From: Berkiella sp963829835
GTDB lineage: Bacteria > Pseudomonadota > Gammaproteobacteria > Berkiellales > Berkiellaceae
DNA length: 64,000 nucleotides
Reading direction: 5' to 3'
Assembly: GCA_963829835.1 (NCBI GenBank)
Contig: CAWHKC010000003.1
Span: 434,001-498,000 of the forward strand
Part shown: positions 26,105 to 34,844 of the stretch, in pieces
Layout: the number at the start of each line of letters is the position of its first letter
Numbering within the stretch: position 1 is the stretch's first letter
Position numbers and translations under genes: made by a program
Notes under the pieces: generated by a model
The model's database searches: none
What the model saw: the letters and a program-made list of their open reading frames with translations, nothing else
What the model was told of the DNA's origin: nothing

Positions 26105-27850
26105 TTAATTTTTACCAAATAGCGTATTATCTTTCATCGTCGTTGTTGCTTCATCTAAGACTTCTTTTTCAACAGCTGCAAAATGATCTGGATGGGTATC
26201 ATTTACCTTAAATTCAAGGATATGGGCATACTGTAACAGCAGCAGCTTATCACTATGGGGTTTATCTAACCCGAGAATAGTGTGCAATTTGGTAATGAAG
26301 TGTTGTGCTTCTTGATTCTTCCCAATCAAGGTATTCTCCAATGATTTGATGGCTTTTTCTTCATTTTCAAGCAAAACTTGATAAGGATTTTCTATTGTGC
26401 CCCCAAATAACTGAGGTTCCATTGCGGGAACAGGCTCTGTTTGAATTGCAGGAATAGTGTCTGGTTGAACTGCTGGCACAGCAGTCTGTGGTTGAATAAC
26501 AGGTTCTAGTTGAACAGCCAAAGGAGTTGGGTGCACAGCTGCAGCTTGAGCAGGCTGATGTTGAGCTAGATATTTTTTGAGAATGCCCATAAGATTATCT
26601 GCTGCTGATAAGGCAAGCGCGCCTCCAGAAAAAACAGCCATCCATGATATGGTTGAGCTTACAATCAAAGGTATGTATCCCAGTCCAGCTGCTAAGATAA
26701 AGATACCTAACCCCATTAACACAAGGAAAGATATACTTTCTAGAATTTGTTCTCTGTGAAATCTTGAATTCCCTGGTATAGCAGGGTTTACATTCTGTGG
26801 GACTGGTTGAGTCAGTGCCGCCTTAATCTGAGGATTTGATACTTTATCGTGCAGATGAGGCTTTAGAAAATTGATAGGGATCCCTTTTTTATGTGCCAAC
26901 TCTAATAATTTATTAAAATTAGCGATGTCTTGTTCGCTCGGATCATCTTTGCCAGGGATAAGCGGTTTTACTGCGTCTGCATGAAAAGTATGGCGTCCAT
27001 TAACTAATTGATAGCTTTTCCAATAAATTTGTCCTGGTGGAAGTAAGAATTCATATTCGCCTATAAAAGAGGATAGTTTTTGGATTGATGCCCCGTATAT
27101 TGAATCAAAGATAATTAAACATTTACCACCTGAAAAACTTTGACTGACACTCATACTGGTTGAAGTACTCATGAACGCAGGTTGTTCGGTGTATCCGCCA
27201 CCTTGATTGACTAATTTAATTCTCTCTTGAATTTCTTCTTCAGGTACATGACGTTCGCCTCGATAGGATTTTACATTATGGTTTTTAGGGTTTGGCATTA
27301 TTTTATTTAAACCAGAACCTAACAGGACGGCTTGTAGTATATGTTCTTTTGTTGTATATGATTGATTACCATATGACTGATTTTTATCATAAAGCATATT
27401 ATTAATATTGATATATCCTGAACCGGTATAAATTCCAACGACATGTCTTTCTGCGGCAGTTAAACTAGTAAATTCATGCATAAAATTAGGTTTGAGTCTT
27501 GAAAAAAGTTTTGCAAAAATTCGTGCTACTAAGCCAAATGTGAATACGGACTTATTAGTCATATATTTCAAGCTGTCATGTTCAGAGATTTCAAGATGTG
27601 TAAAATTAGCTTTTTTAAATAGCGATGTTAAATCGATATCAATACCACCTATCTTGGCATGCAAAGTTTTCTTATTGATACCACTATTTAGGTGTTGCCG
27701 AATTCTCCTATTTCGAGGCTGTGGCTGCGGAACAGAATCTTGGGTTTCTATAGTTACATCATTTGGTGAATAGAGCATGAACTTTGTGATGAGCTCAAGC
27801 TGTTGCGTATAAAGGCTTTTAATTAAAGGGCCGTGATGTAGATCCGCCAT
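26105..27850 (-). CDS. ADP-ribosyltransferase-like protein, R-STS-ExE type
   Basis: A 581-residue protein starting MADLHHGPLIKSLYTQ. I use 27850 because GGAG lies six bases before it. The catalytic module (about 190-280) has Arg197 in SYRGER, Ser228-Thr-Ser in FMSTSTS, and Glu265-Tyr-Glu267 in GEYEFLLPPGQ. This is the R / STS / ExE signature of C2/C3-like, arginine-directed mono-ADP-ribosyltransferases. A hydrophobic hairpin (about 375-425), a proline-rich linker and a C-terminal helical module (FITKLHTILGL) follow. It is paralogous to the divergent gene at 28320, with which it shares promoter sequence. Targets are unknown; a secreted toxin is the likely role but is inference. No signal peptide is seen. 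Confidence 0.7.
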   Translation of the reverse strand: MADLHHGPLIKSLYTQQLELITKFMLYSPNDVTIETQDSVPQPQPRNRRIRQHLNSGINKKTLHAKIGGIDIDLTSLFKKANFTHLEISEHDSLKYMTNKSVFTFGLVARIFAKLFSRLKPNFMHEFTSLTAAERHVVGIYTGSGYININNMLYDKNQSYGNQSYTTKEHILQAVLLGSGLNKIMPNPKNHNVKSYRGERHVPEEEIQERIKLVNQGGGYTEQPAFMSTSTSMSVSQSFSGGKCLIIFDSIYGASIQKLSSFIGEYEFLLPPGQIYWKSYQLVNGRHTFHADAVKPLIPGKDDPSEQDIANFNKLLELAHKKGIPINFLKPHLHDKVSNPQIKAALTQPVPQNVNPAIPGNSRFHREQILESISFLVLMGLGIFILAAGLGYIPLIVSSTISWMAVFSGGALALSAADNLMGILKKYLAQHQPAQAAAVHPTPLAVQLEPVIQPQTAVPAVQPDTIPAIQTEPVPAMEPQLFGGTIENPYQVLLENEEKAIKSLENTLIGKNQEAQHFITKLHTILGLDKPHSDKLLLLQYAHILEFKVNDTHPDHFAAVEKEVLDEATTTMKDNTLFGKN

Positions 27851-27929
27851 AACAAACTCCAATACCAAACCACTACTAATGCATAGGAAATAGGCAGTTT
27901 TTAGTAATTCTTAGATTATAAAGTTTTGT

Positions 27930-27958
27930 AACATACTATTGGACAAGAAGTATGTCAA
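27930..27958 (-). promoter_or_regulatory. Promoter of the minus-strand ADP-ribosyltransferase-like gene
   Basis: Reading toward 27850, TTGACA (27958-27953), a 17-base spacer and TATGTT (27935-27930) form a good sigma-70 promoter. The spacer starts TACTT and ends AATAG, and the -10 continues as TATGTTA. The divergent gene has the same layout, see 28264-28292. The start codon is about 80 bases downstream. Confidence 0.65.
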
Positions 27959-28263
27959 CATGCTCTATATATTTAGTACACAGCAAAGTCAGTCTACTAT
28001 GTGTGTTGTAAAGCTTAAGTATTTAAATAATATTTTTGAAATAATATGTAAGCTAACATAGTTATTTTTTGTTAAGCTTTCATTCTGCATTTGGTATGGA
28101 TAATAAATACCGTCTATCGATCTTGAATAGTATTGCCTCGGTTGATTTGAGTAAACTCCGCTGAATTGCTCAGGAAACTAGTGCTCGATTCTTTTTCCTT
28201 ATAAAAAGATTGACAAAAATGCCATAAAAAAATACACATTTGTATTGTGGCTATAAAAGCTTG
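27959..28263. other. Gap between divergent promoters
   Basis: This roughly 300-base stretch is AT-rich and holds no supported gene. It lies between the two facing-away promoters. The sequence near 28186-28240 contains many A-runs, with no repeat that I can name. Confidence 0.4.
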
Positions 28264-28292
28264 TTGACATACTATTCCTGAGATAGTAAGTT
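28264..28292 (+). promoter_or_regulatory. Promoter of the plus-strand ADP-ribosyltransferase-like gene
   Basis: TTGACA (28264-28269), a 17-base spacer and TAAGTT (28287-28292). The spacer contains the inverted repeat TACTAT...ATAGTA, which overlaps the -10 region. Compared with the minus-strand copy, the first TTGACATACT and the last ATAGTA(T/A)GTTA are shared, so one regulator or one origin is likely. Confidence 0.65.
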
Positions 28293-28319
28293 AAATAAAA
28301 ATTTCTTTGGGGGTGGGTG

Positions 28320-29975
28320 ATGGCTGATTTACTGTATGGTCCGTTAAATAAAAGTTTATATACTCAAACGCTTGAGCTGGTCACAAAGATCTTGCTTTAT
28401 TCTCCAAATGATATGAATTTTTATTATCAAAATATTGATAATAGTCCATATAATTATTTGGGCTTTTCTACTAAAAAAGAATTACATGTAGTGATAGGCG
28501 ATGTGGATGTCAATTTGTCACAATTATTCAGCAAAGCCAATTTTTCGCATTTACAAATGGACCAAACCGACAGTGCGAAATTTACCAAGAATACAGGCGT
28601 TCAATATAACACATTCCTACCACAACTCTTTAAGTATGTTACTGATCATGCAACCTTAACAGAGGCCGAAAAACAAGCAGTTCTAAGTTATCAAGGGGTT
28701 GGGTATCTAGATATTAATGATATGTTATACAAGGTGAAACAAGGATTGTATCATGATAATAATAAAGTAAGACAAACTGTACTTAAAGCGGTAATGTTAA
28801 GTTCTGGCTTAAATAAAATAATAAAAGATCCAAAAGATCATCAAGTTAAAACCTATCGTGGTGAAAGGTATACCCCACAACATGAAATCCAAGAAAGAAT
28901 TAATTTAGTCAATCAAGGCGGCGGGTTTACTGAACAGCCTGCCTATATGAGTACTTCACTTAGCAAGGACATAGCAAGTAGCCCTATCTTTAGAGGTAAC
29001 TGTTTTATTATCTTTGATTCTGTCTATGGTACTTCAGTTGAAAAAGCATCGGCTTCTGGGTTCGAACAAGAGTATTTACTTCCTCCTGGGCAAATTTTTT
29101 GGAAAAAATATGAATATATAAATGGAATTCATACTTTTTATGCACAAGCTGTTAGACCGTTAGTACCAGAAAAAGAAGAGATATCTCCCCAAGATATTGC
29201 TAATTTTAATAAACTTTTAGAAATTGCAAAGAATAAGGGCGTTCCGCTTAGCTTTCTTACCCCCTATTTGCAAACTATGCTATCCATTCCTCCTGATTTA
29301 ACGGTGCATTCTACATCCATTCCTGTGATGGGAACTGCAAAGGTAACAAAATTAAAAGATAAAGTTTTAAATGGTCTCAATATAGCATCACTGATAGGAG
29401 GAGGGATCTATTTGCTAACAATAGGGCTTAGCATTGTTGTCCCACCTTTTGGAATCACTCTTTCTGGGGTCGCTTTATTTGGCGTTGCTTGCGTTGGTGG
29501 CGTTATGCTATCGAAGGGAGCGTTGAAGCTCATTCCAACAATCATGAATTACATTAAACAGCCTGCTATTGTGCACGACCCTGTTCAACCAGCGCCATTT
29601 CCAGCAGTGCCTTCATTTAATGAGCCATTTCACCCTGCGCCTGCACTAACAGCGCCTGTGGTTGCACCAATAACTACGGCATCTACCACTCAAGGACAAC
29701 AGTACAAAGCTTTCCTTGAAAAGGAAGAAAAAGCAGTCAAAGAGTTGGAAGTCGTTTTGAAGACTAAGTTTCCTCAAGCACCACAGTTCATCACCAAATT
29801 GCACGAAATTCTTGATTTGGAAAATGCCAACGGGGATAAGTTGCTGCTGATGCAATATACTCATTTGCTGGAAAATAGAGTCAATGAAGCTCATCCAGAC
29901 GAGTTTCCTGTTGTTGAAAAAGAAGTCTTAGATGAGGCAACGACAGCCATAAAAGAAAAAACACTATTCATATAG
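28320..29975 (+). CDS. ADP-ribosyltransferase-like protein, R-STS-ExE type
   Basis: A 551-residue paralog of the gene at 26105-27850. It starts MADLLYGPLNKSLYTQ at 28320, after a G-rich ribosome site. The catalytic residues fit the same signature: Arg180 in TYRGER, Ser211-Thr-Ser in YMSTSLS, and Glu249-Gln-Glu251 in FEQEYLLPPGQ. Two glycine-rich hydrophobic segments (about 355-405), a proline-rich linker (about 420-455) and a helical C-terminal module (KAFLEKEEKAV, then FITKLHEILDL) follow. The pair is divergent and similar throughout. A truncated third copy starts 40 bases downstream. Role as a toxin or effector is inferred, since no secretion signal is visible. Confidence 0.7.
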   Translation: MADLLYGPLNKSLYTQTLELVTKILLYSPNDMNFYYQNIDNSPYNYLGFSTKKELHVVIGDVDVNLSQLFSKANFSHLQMDQTDSAKFTKNTGVQYNTFLPQLFKYVTDHATLTEAEKQAVLSYQGVGYLDINDMLYKVKQGLYHDNNKVRQTVLKAVMLSSGLNKIIKDPKDHQVKTYRGERYTPQHEIQERINLVNQGGGFTEQPAYMSTSLSKDIASSPIFRGNCFIIFDSVYGTSVEKASASGFEQEYLLPPGQIFWKKYEYINGIHTFYAQAVRPLVPEKEEISPQDIANFNKLLEIAKNKGVPLSFLTPYLQTMLSIPPDLTVHSTSIPVMGTAKVTKLKDKVLNGLNIASLIGGGIYLLTIGLSIVVPPFGITLSGVALFGVACVGGVMLSKGALKLIPTIMNYIKQPAIVHDPVQPAPFPAVPSFNEPFHPAPALTAPVVAPITTASTTQGQQYKAFLEKEEKAVKELEVVLKTKFPQAPQFITKLHEILDLENANGDKLLLMQYTHLLENRVNEAHPDEFPVVEKEVLDEATTAIKEKTLFI

Positions 29976-30015
29976 AAAGAGGCTTACTAGCCTATAATTG
30001 TCATTGGAGTAGGAA

Positions 30016-30174
30016 ATGGCTGATTTATTACATGGTCCTTTAAATAAAAGTTTATATTCGCATACGCTTGAGTTGGTTACAAAGATATTGCTTTATTCAC
30101 CAGAAGGAATCACTTTCCGTTATGAAAATACTGGTGCATTGGGCATTAGTAAAAATGAATTGCATGGACAATAG
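30016..30174 (+). pseudogene. Truncated third copy of the ADP-ribosyltransferase-like gene
   Basis: The ATG at 30016 follows GGAG at six bases, and 52 codons follow the N-terminus of the two paralogs closely (MADLLHGPLNKSLYSHTLEL). It stops at 30174. Just after, another frame continues the family sequence for a few residues (TIDDIN, compare IGDVDVN), so a frameshift ended the gene. The catalytic module is absent. The next gene retains only the family's C-terminal module, so most of the middle has been lost. Confidence 0.8.
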
Positions 30175-30284
30175 ACGATATCAATAAAACTTGAATGATT
30201 TGACGTGGAATTAGGTAATTTTGCCCTAAATATTTCTTAACTCTCTTGCTATAATTAGCTTCTTTGTAACTACGAAGGTGTTGT

Positions 30285-30929
30285 ATGCTGGCTTTTATCA
30301 AATTTGTTGGAAAATCTTACCTTGAAAGTACTGCTAATAATTTTCGATCTTTGATTAGTGGGAACTCAGTTACCGCAAGGGTAAATCATGATGGAGAGAA
30401 GGAAGAAAAAGAGGTCAAAAAGTTAGAGGACAATTTGCAGAGTAATGCACAGTTCATCACCAAAATGAACGAGATTCTTGACTTGGCTAATGCCCATGAG
30501 CCTAGCGCAAACCAGAAAACAAGCCATGACGGAGAAAAGGAAGAAAAGGAAGAAAAGGAAGAAAAGGAAGAAAAAGAAGAAGAAAAAGAGTTAAAGGACA
30601 ATTTGGAGAGTGATGCAGAGTTCATCGAACTGAACAAAATGCTTGACTTGATTAATGCATATGAGGCTTGCGAAAACCAGGAAACAAGTCATGACGGAAT
30701 GATTGTTATAGATCGTGAAATTTTAGTAAAAATATCTGATATGGGTAATAAAGCAAAAGAAAGAATTGAACAGAATGAGAATAATGCTACCAATAAGGAT
30801 ATCCACTCTGTTAGACCGAGGCGTTCATTAAGAATAGCTTCGAAACTTGCCAACCAAAAAATTGCTGATAATGAAGCAGAAAATATTCCTGTTAAGCGCA
30901 AAAGAGGAATGCGAGTAATTCCACATTAA
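30285..30929 (+). CDS. Protein built from the C-terminal module of the ADP-ribosyltransferase family
   Basis: A 214-residue protein with AAGGTG before its ATG. Residues 40-80 (EKEEKEVKKLEDNL, then FITKMNEILDLANAHE) match the C-terminal helical module of the 28320 gene, and a second, diverged copy sits at about 85-130 (KEEEKELKDNL, then FIELNKMLDLINAYE) after a KEE repeat run. The rest is a basic tail (RPRRSLRIASKL, PVKRKRG). It may be a gene salvaged from the broken third copy just upstream. The nuclear-localisation-like basic run is suggestive only. Confidence 0.6.
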   Translation: MLAFIKFVGKSYLESTANNFRSLISGNSVTARVNHDGEKEEKEVKKLEDNLQSNAQFITKMNEILDLANAHEPSANQKTSHDGEKEEKEEKEEKEEKEEEKELKDNLESDAEFIELNKMLDLINAYEACENQETSHDGMIVIDREILVKISDMGNKAKERIEQNENNATNKDIHSVRPRRSLRIASKLANQKIADNEAENIPVKRKRGMRVIPH

Positions 30930-30960
30930 AATTTCGCGACCTATTATCATCTCAAATAGA

Positions 30961-30986
30961 AAGCGGCATCCAAGCCGCTTTTTTTT
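30961..30986 (+). terminator. Rho-independent terminator
   Basis: AAGCGGC (30961-30967) pairs with GCCGCTT (30974-30980), and a run of eight T follows (30979-30986). It ends the transcript of the gene at 30285-30929. Confidence 0.9.
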
Positions 30987-31098
30987 GCGTGCAAATACAT
31001 TTAATAAAGCAAAATTCTTTAACTAGCCGTTCCAGAATGGTGTTAGTTAGCATAATATATTAAGTACATCCTTTTGATTTAAAAGCGAGGATAGCCTC

Positions 31099-33291
31099 AT
31101 GTTAAAGGGAACGACTGTTGATTTGTCAGAACTAACAGAATCAGTGACTGCAACGAGCAACAAAGAAAGTTTAGAAAAATTGAGCTCAAAAGTTTCAACT
31201 TTATTATCATTAATTTCCAATAAAAAATTGCGAACGCCATTTGAAATTACAATTGACGGAAAAACGTACAAAAATGCTAAAGCTTATACACCATTATTAA
31301 ATGCCATGGATGTTTTAGTAGATGATTTGATGAGGTTAAATGTTCAAATTAAAACAGATCCCACAATTAAAGCGAAAGATAAAGAACAAGCCACGGCAAA
31401 TGTAAAAGAATTAATGTCTGCAGTAGCAGGGGTTGAACAAATTGCATTTGAAGATGCGCAAAAAAATAACAGATTAAAAGGCATCGTCTTAAAAAAATTT
31501 AATAACATTCAAAAGAAAACATCATCCGGTACGGTTAGGAATTTATCAAGTACGCGATATTGGAAAGCAAATGAATTTAAAGATAATGATGAAAAAGTAT
31601 TGCAATATATTACTAAATTACATTCGGCAGCAGATTTAGGCCATATCATTGCAAAAGCAGAAATAAATGATTTTTTAACAAAACTTCCCAATTTACCAAA
31701 TGATAAATTTAAAAATGTTATTAAATCGTTACCAAAAGATTTGATTAAACATTTAATAGACAAACACATACATCCAGCCAAACAAAGGGAGATTTTGTTA
31801 AGATCAATAGAGGCAAAACAATTTGATTTAAAAATTGAAGATCGTCAGCACAAAGCAAAGCAAAAGAAATCTAAGATCGAAAGAAATGTAAATAATCTTC
31901 AAAATCAAGTCAAACGTGCTTTAAACATGCAAAGAAAAGAATTAAAGGGCGAAGAAAAAACAAAGATAAGTGCACATTTTAAAGCAGGTGCTGGAGAAAA
32001 AGTACTTCAAAAACATAAGAAAATAAAATATGAGAAGAAAGAACAAGAGCTTATTCAAGGACCTTTAGTAAAATCAGTTCATACTTATCGCCTTGAACAG
32101 CTGATTAAAGCCTATTTAAAAGATCCAAGCTCAGTGCAACTTAAGCAAGATGACAAAGGGCAGTTAATAGCAATTTTTAAAGGAAAAGTTCTCAATTTAA
32201 CAGATACATTGCACCATGCTAATTTTGAGCATATTCAACTTGATAAAGAAACAAAAAAACAACTTATTAATATTTTGAAAGAAGGCGTTACCATAGATAG
32301 TCCAAAGCAAGACGATTTGATAAGTTTTCCAGATGAACAATATTTCAACGATAAAGATGAAACAGGTGCCTGTAAAGATCTGTCATATGATGAAAAATTA
32401 GCGGTAAACATTTACTCTGGTCCTGAATATGCGGATATGAATAATTTATTACGTGGCAACAACGTTGATACGAAGTTTCAATATGAAGCTTATAAGCAAA
32501 AAGCTAAACCTCCTGTGATGTCGGAATCAGAGTTTCATTCAAAAAGATTGTTGTCACTATTGTCTACAGCAGCAGTTGCTGTCTGTGGCCTTAGTAAAGC
32601 ATCTGATCAAACACCAGAGTTTACATTTCGAGGGTTAAAAGATTTACCACCGGGGATGGCAAAGCAACGTGCATTGGCAGTGGAAGAAGGTAAAGATGTA
32701 TTGCGCGAATTAGCCTTTATTAGCACCGCAGCCATTAAACCGGCAGCCGATTTCTTGGGCAATCAAAAGTTACTCACTCAAGAAAAATGTTTTATTGTCT
32801 ACGAAAATCTTGTAGGAAAGTTCATTAAACCACTTTCACAAAACCCTAATGAAAATGAGTTTCTTGTTCCGCCATCACAAATTCAATATACGGGTTATTC
32901 TTATGATGATAAAACCAATACTTTTGTGTTTACTGCAAGGGTGGTGAGAACGCTATCAGGCTTATCTGAAGAAGCGCAGCAACCAGGAGATCCTGTTCAT
33001 TGTTTGGATGGGTTGCCAGATGCACCTAAAAGTACAAAAAAAGTTGATATTTCGATGCCTCAGATTCCAAAAGATTTCTCATCATTGCCCGAGTTACCTG
33101 CATTGCCTCAAATCCCCGGCCAACAAAAAGCCGATGGAGAAAAGGCCTTATTAACAGAGTCTCGCACATTACTGCAGAATCCTCAGCATCCTCATCATGA
33201 ACATCACCATAATAAAGCACATTATAAAAAAACAGATGAAAAGTCGATAGGTGATAAAGATGATAAAAAACAACATCATCATAAATTATAA
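31099..33291 (+). CDS. 730-residue protein with C-terminal ADP-ribosyltransferase-like module
   Basis: Residues 1-315 are helical and lysine-rich with no recognised fold. From about 318 the protein follows the 551- and 581-residue paralogs: LIQGPLVKSVHTYRLEQL matches their first lines, then LSYDEKLAVNIYSG matches LTEAEKQAVLSYQG. The catalytic residues are Arg511 (FRGLKD), Ser542-Thr-Ala in place of STS, and Glu585-Asn-Glu587 (ENEFLVPPSQ). The change of STS to STA is the one departure. The C-terminus is a proline linker and a histidine-rich tail (HPHHEHHHNKAH, QHHHKL). It lacks the hydrophobic hairpin and the helical module. Probably a related toxin or effector with a different delivery or binding region. 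Confidence 0.65.
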   Translation: MLKGTTVDLSELTESVTATSNKESLEKLSSKVSTLLSLISNKKLRTPFEITIDGKTYKNAKAYTPLLNAMDVLVDDLMRLNVQIKTDPTIKAKDKEQATANVKELMSAVAGVEQIAFEDAQKNNRLKGIVLKKFNNIQKKTSSGTVRNLSSTRYWKANEFKDNDEKVLQYITKLHSAADLGHIIAKAEINDFLTKLPNLPNDKFKNVIKSLPKDLIKHLIDKHIHPAKQREILLRSIEAKQFDLKIEDRQHKAKQKKSKIERNVNNLQNQVKRALNMQRKELKGEEKTKISAHFKAGAGEKVLQKHKKIKYEKKEQELIQGPLVKSVHTYRLEQLIKAYLKDPSSVQLKQDDKGQLIAIFKGKVLNLTDTLHHANFEHIQLDKETKKQLINILKEGVTIDSPKQDDLISFPDEQYFNDKDETGACKDLSYDEKLAVNIYSGPEYADMNNLLRGNNVDTKFQYEAYKQKAKPPVMSESEFHSKRLLSLLSTAAVAVCGLSKASDQTPEFTFRGLKDLPPGMAKQRALAVEEGKDVLRELAFISTAAIKPAADFLGNQKLLTQEKCFIVYENLVGKFIKPLSQNPNENEFLVPPSQIQYTGYSYDDKTNTFVFTARVVRTLSGLSEEAQQPGDPVHCLDGLPDAPKSTKKVDISMPQIPKDFSSLPELPALPQIPGQQKADGEKALLTESRTLLQNPQHPHHEHHHNKAHYKKTDEKSIGDKDDKKQHHHKL

Positions 33292-33295
33292 ATTG

Positions 33296-33328
33296 TGCGA
33301 AACGACATGTGGTACCATCCGTTTCGCA
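33296..33328 (+). terminator. Candidate terminator between convergent genes
   Basis: TGCGAAAC (33296-33303) pairs with GTTTCGCA (33321-33328); a T-rich run follows. It lies just after the 730-residue gene (stop 33291) and before the stop of the convergent MFS gene (33350). Confidence 0.6.
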
Positions 33329-33349
33329 TTTATTTGTTTAAGCAAGCAT

Positions 33350-34528
33350 TTAAGTTTGTTTGTAGCAAATCCACGCAAACGCGATAGCGCCGCTCATAAT
33401 GCTAATGAGAGAAACAACCGGTGCAGCAGACAGGCTGAAACTTAAACTCACCATCATACTTGCTAGTGTTCCTGTTAGCATCAATATGGTATAGAACATG
33501 GCAGCCGTTATGCCTTTATTTAGAGATGAACTTTCAAAGCATGCTCGATTTAATGGCGCACAGGCAAGTCCAGCCCCAAAGGCGATTAAACTCATTGGCG
33601 CAATAATACCCCACAGTAAAGAAGGGAAAAGTAGAATGCATACTACGAAGCCGATAACACCTATAATACTCAAGTTCACCCCAGAACGAATAATGACTTT
33701 ACCATCGCTGTTGTTCATTACTTTCTGCCCAATATGTGATGCTATTGTGTAGCAAGCAAAAATGGGGATCTGAGATAAGCCAAAGTCCAGCGTTGAAAGA
33801 TTAAAATCTGACATTAAAATAATGGGAGATCCTGTTATCCAAGTTATAAGGGATGAATAAATAAGCCCTAATGTTCCACATCGTAATATAAATGACTTAT
33901 TCTTTAATAGCTGCCAATAACCTTGAAGGATATGACGAGGATTTAAGGCATTCCTATCTAGGGTTTGGTTCATGGGCATGACAAACCATAATCCACATAA
34001 CGCAATAGTAGCTAGCAATTGAATGGCTAGAAATAACCATTTCCAATCAACCCATAACAAGAGACAGCCCCCTAATAAGGGACCAACCATTGGTGCCATG
34101 ACTGAGATACTGGTCATCCAGGCTAAAATTTTAACCGCTTCCAGATCAGAATAGGATTCATGGATGCAGGAATATCCGGCAATCATCATGCTGCACACAC
34201 CCACCCCTTGAAAAAATCGTGCCATGATCATTATGCTAAGTTCTTGACTGAACGCACAACCTAATGTCGCAAGGGAGAAGAGGACTCCTCCGAGGAACAG
34301 TACTGGTCGTCGACCAAAACGATCAGATAACGGTCCAAGTAACCACTGAAAAGCAGCATCTCCTGCGAGCCACGCAGCAATCGTTAATCCTAGATTGCCA
34401 ACACTTGTTGAGAATTGTTGTGCAATCTCTGGAATGGCGGGCAAATAGAGATCATTGGATAGATTGCATCCAAGCTCATATAAAATAAGGAAAAAGGGGA
34501 ATAATCTATGTGGAAATCGTGATTTCAT
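33350..34528 (-). CDS. Bcr/CflA-type MFS drug transporter
   Basis: A 392-residue inner-membrane transporter with 12 predicted segments. The start at 34528 follows GAGAG at seven bases, in preference to an upstream in-frame ATG at 34585. LYLPAIPEIAQQF in the first loop and GPLSDRFGRRPVLFLGG (motif A) are typical of the DHA1 family (Bcr, CflA). FFQGVGVCSMMIAGY resembles motif C. It probably exports small drugs or metabolites with a proton. The leader contains a long nested inverted repeat, see 34553-34615. No regulator is adjacent. Confidence 0.9.
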   Translation of the reverse strand: MKSRFPHRLFPFFLILYELGCNLSNDLYLPAIPEIAQQFSTSVGNLGLTIAAWLAGDAAFQWLLGPLSDRFGRRPVLFLGGVLFSLATLGCAFSQELSIMIMARFFQGVGVCSMMIAGYSCIHESYSDLEAVKILAWMTSISVMAPMVGPLLGGCLLLWVDWKWLFLAIQLLATIALCGLWFVMPMNQTLDRNALNPRHILQGYWQLLKNKSFILRCGTLGLIYSSLITWITGSPIILMSDFNLSTLDFGLSQIPIFACYTIASHIGQKVMNNSDGKVIIRSGVNLSIIGVIGFVVCILLFPSLLWGIIAPMSLIAFGAGLACAPLNRACFESSSLNKGITAAMFYTILMLTGTLASMMVSLSFSLSAAPVVSLISIMSGAIAFAWICYKQT

Positions 34529-34552
34529 AGTATAGCTCTCTTTGTAGAAGTC

Positions 34553-34615
34553 CTTACAAATAAAATAAGCACTCAGCCAAACCATAAGGGGTTTGGGAGT
34601 AGGTTTATTTGTAAG
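34553..34615. promoter_or_regulatory. Nested inverted repeat upstream of the MFS gene
   Basis: CTTACAAATAAA (34553-34564) and TTTATTTGTAAG (34604-34615) match over 12 bp. Inside lies CCAAACC (34577-34583) with GGTTTGG (34590-34596). It starts 25 bases before the MFS start and could be an operator or an RNA leader. The remaining bases to 34841 hold no supported gene. Confidence 0.5.
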
Positions 34616-34844
34616 AGTAGCTAGACTGCGAGGATCACGTTTTTATTCCTATTTGGAAAAAGGGCTAAATATTAGGTTAACTTTATTGACTTTAGCAATT
34701 ATTGACCAAAATGGCAATAATTACTAAATAATTCTTACCGCTAATCTGAAAATGAAGACCCTTTAACTAAAAAGGTCTAATTTATATGATATATATATTA
34801 ACATTAGGTTACGATTTGTGTGGGTATTAATAACCAGGTGAATG

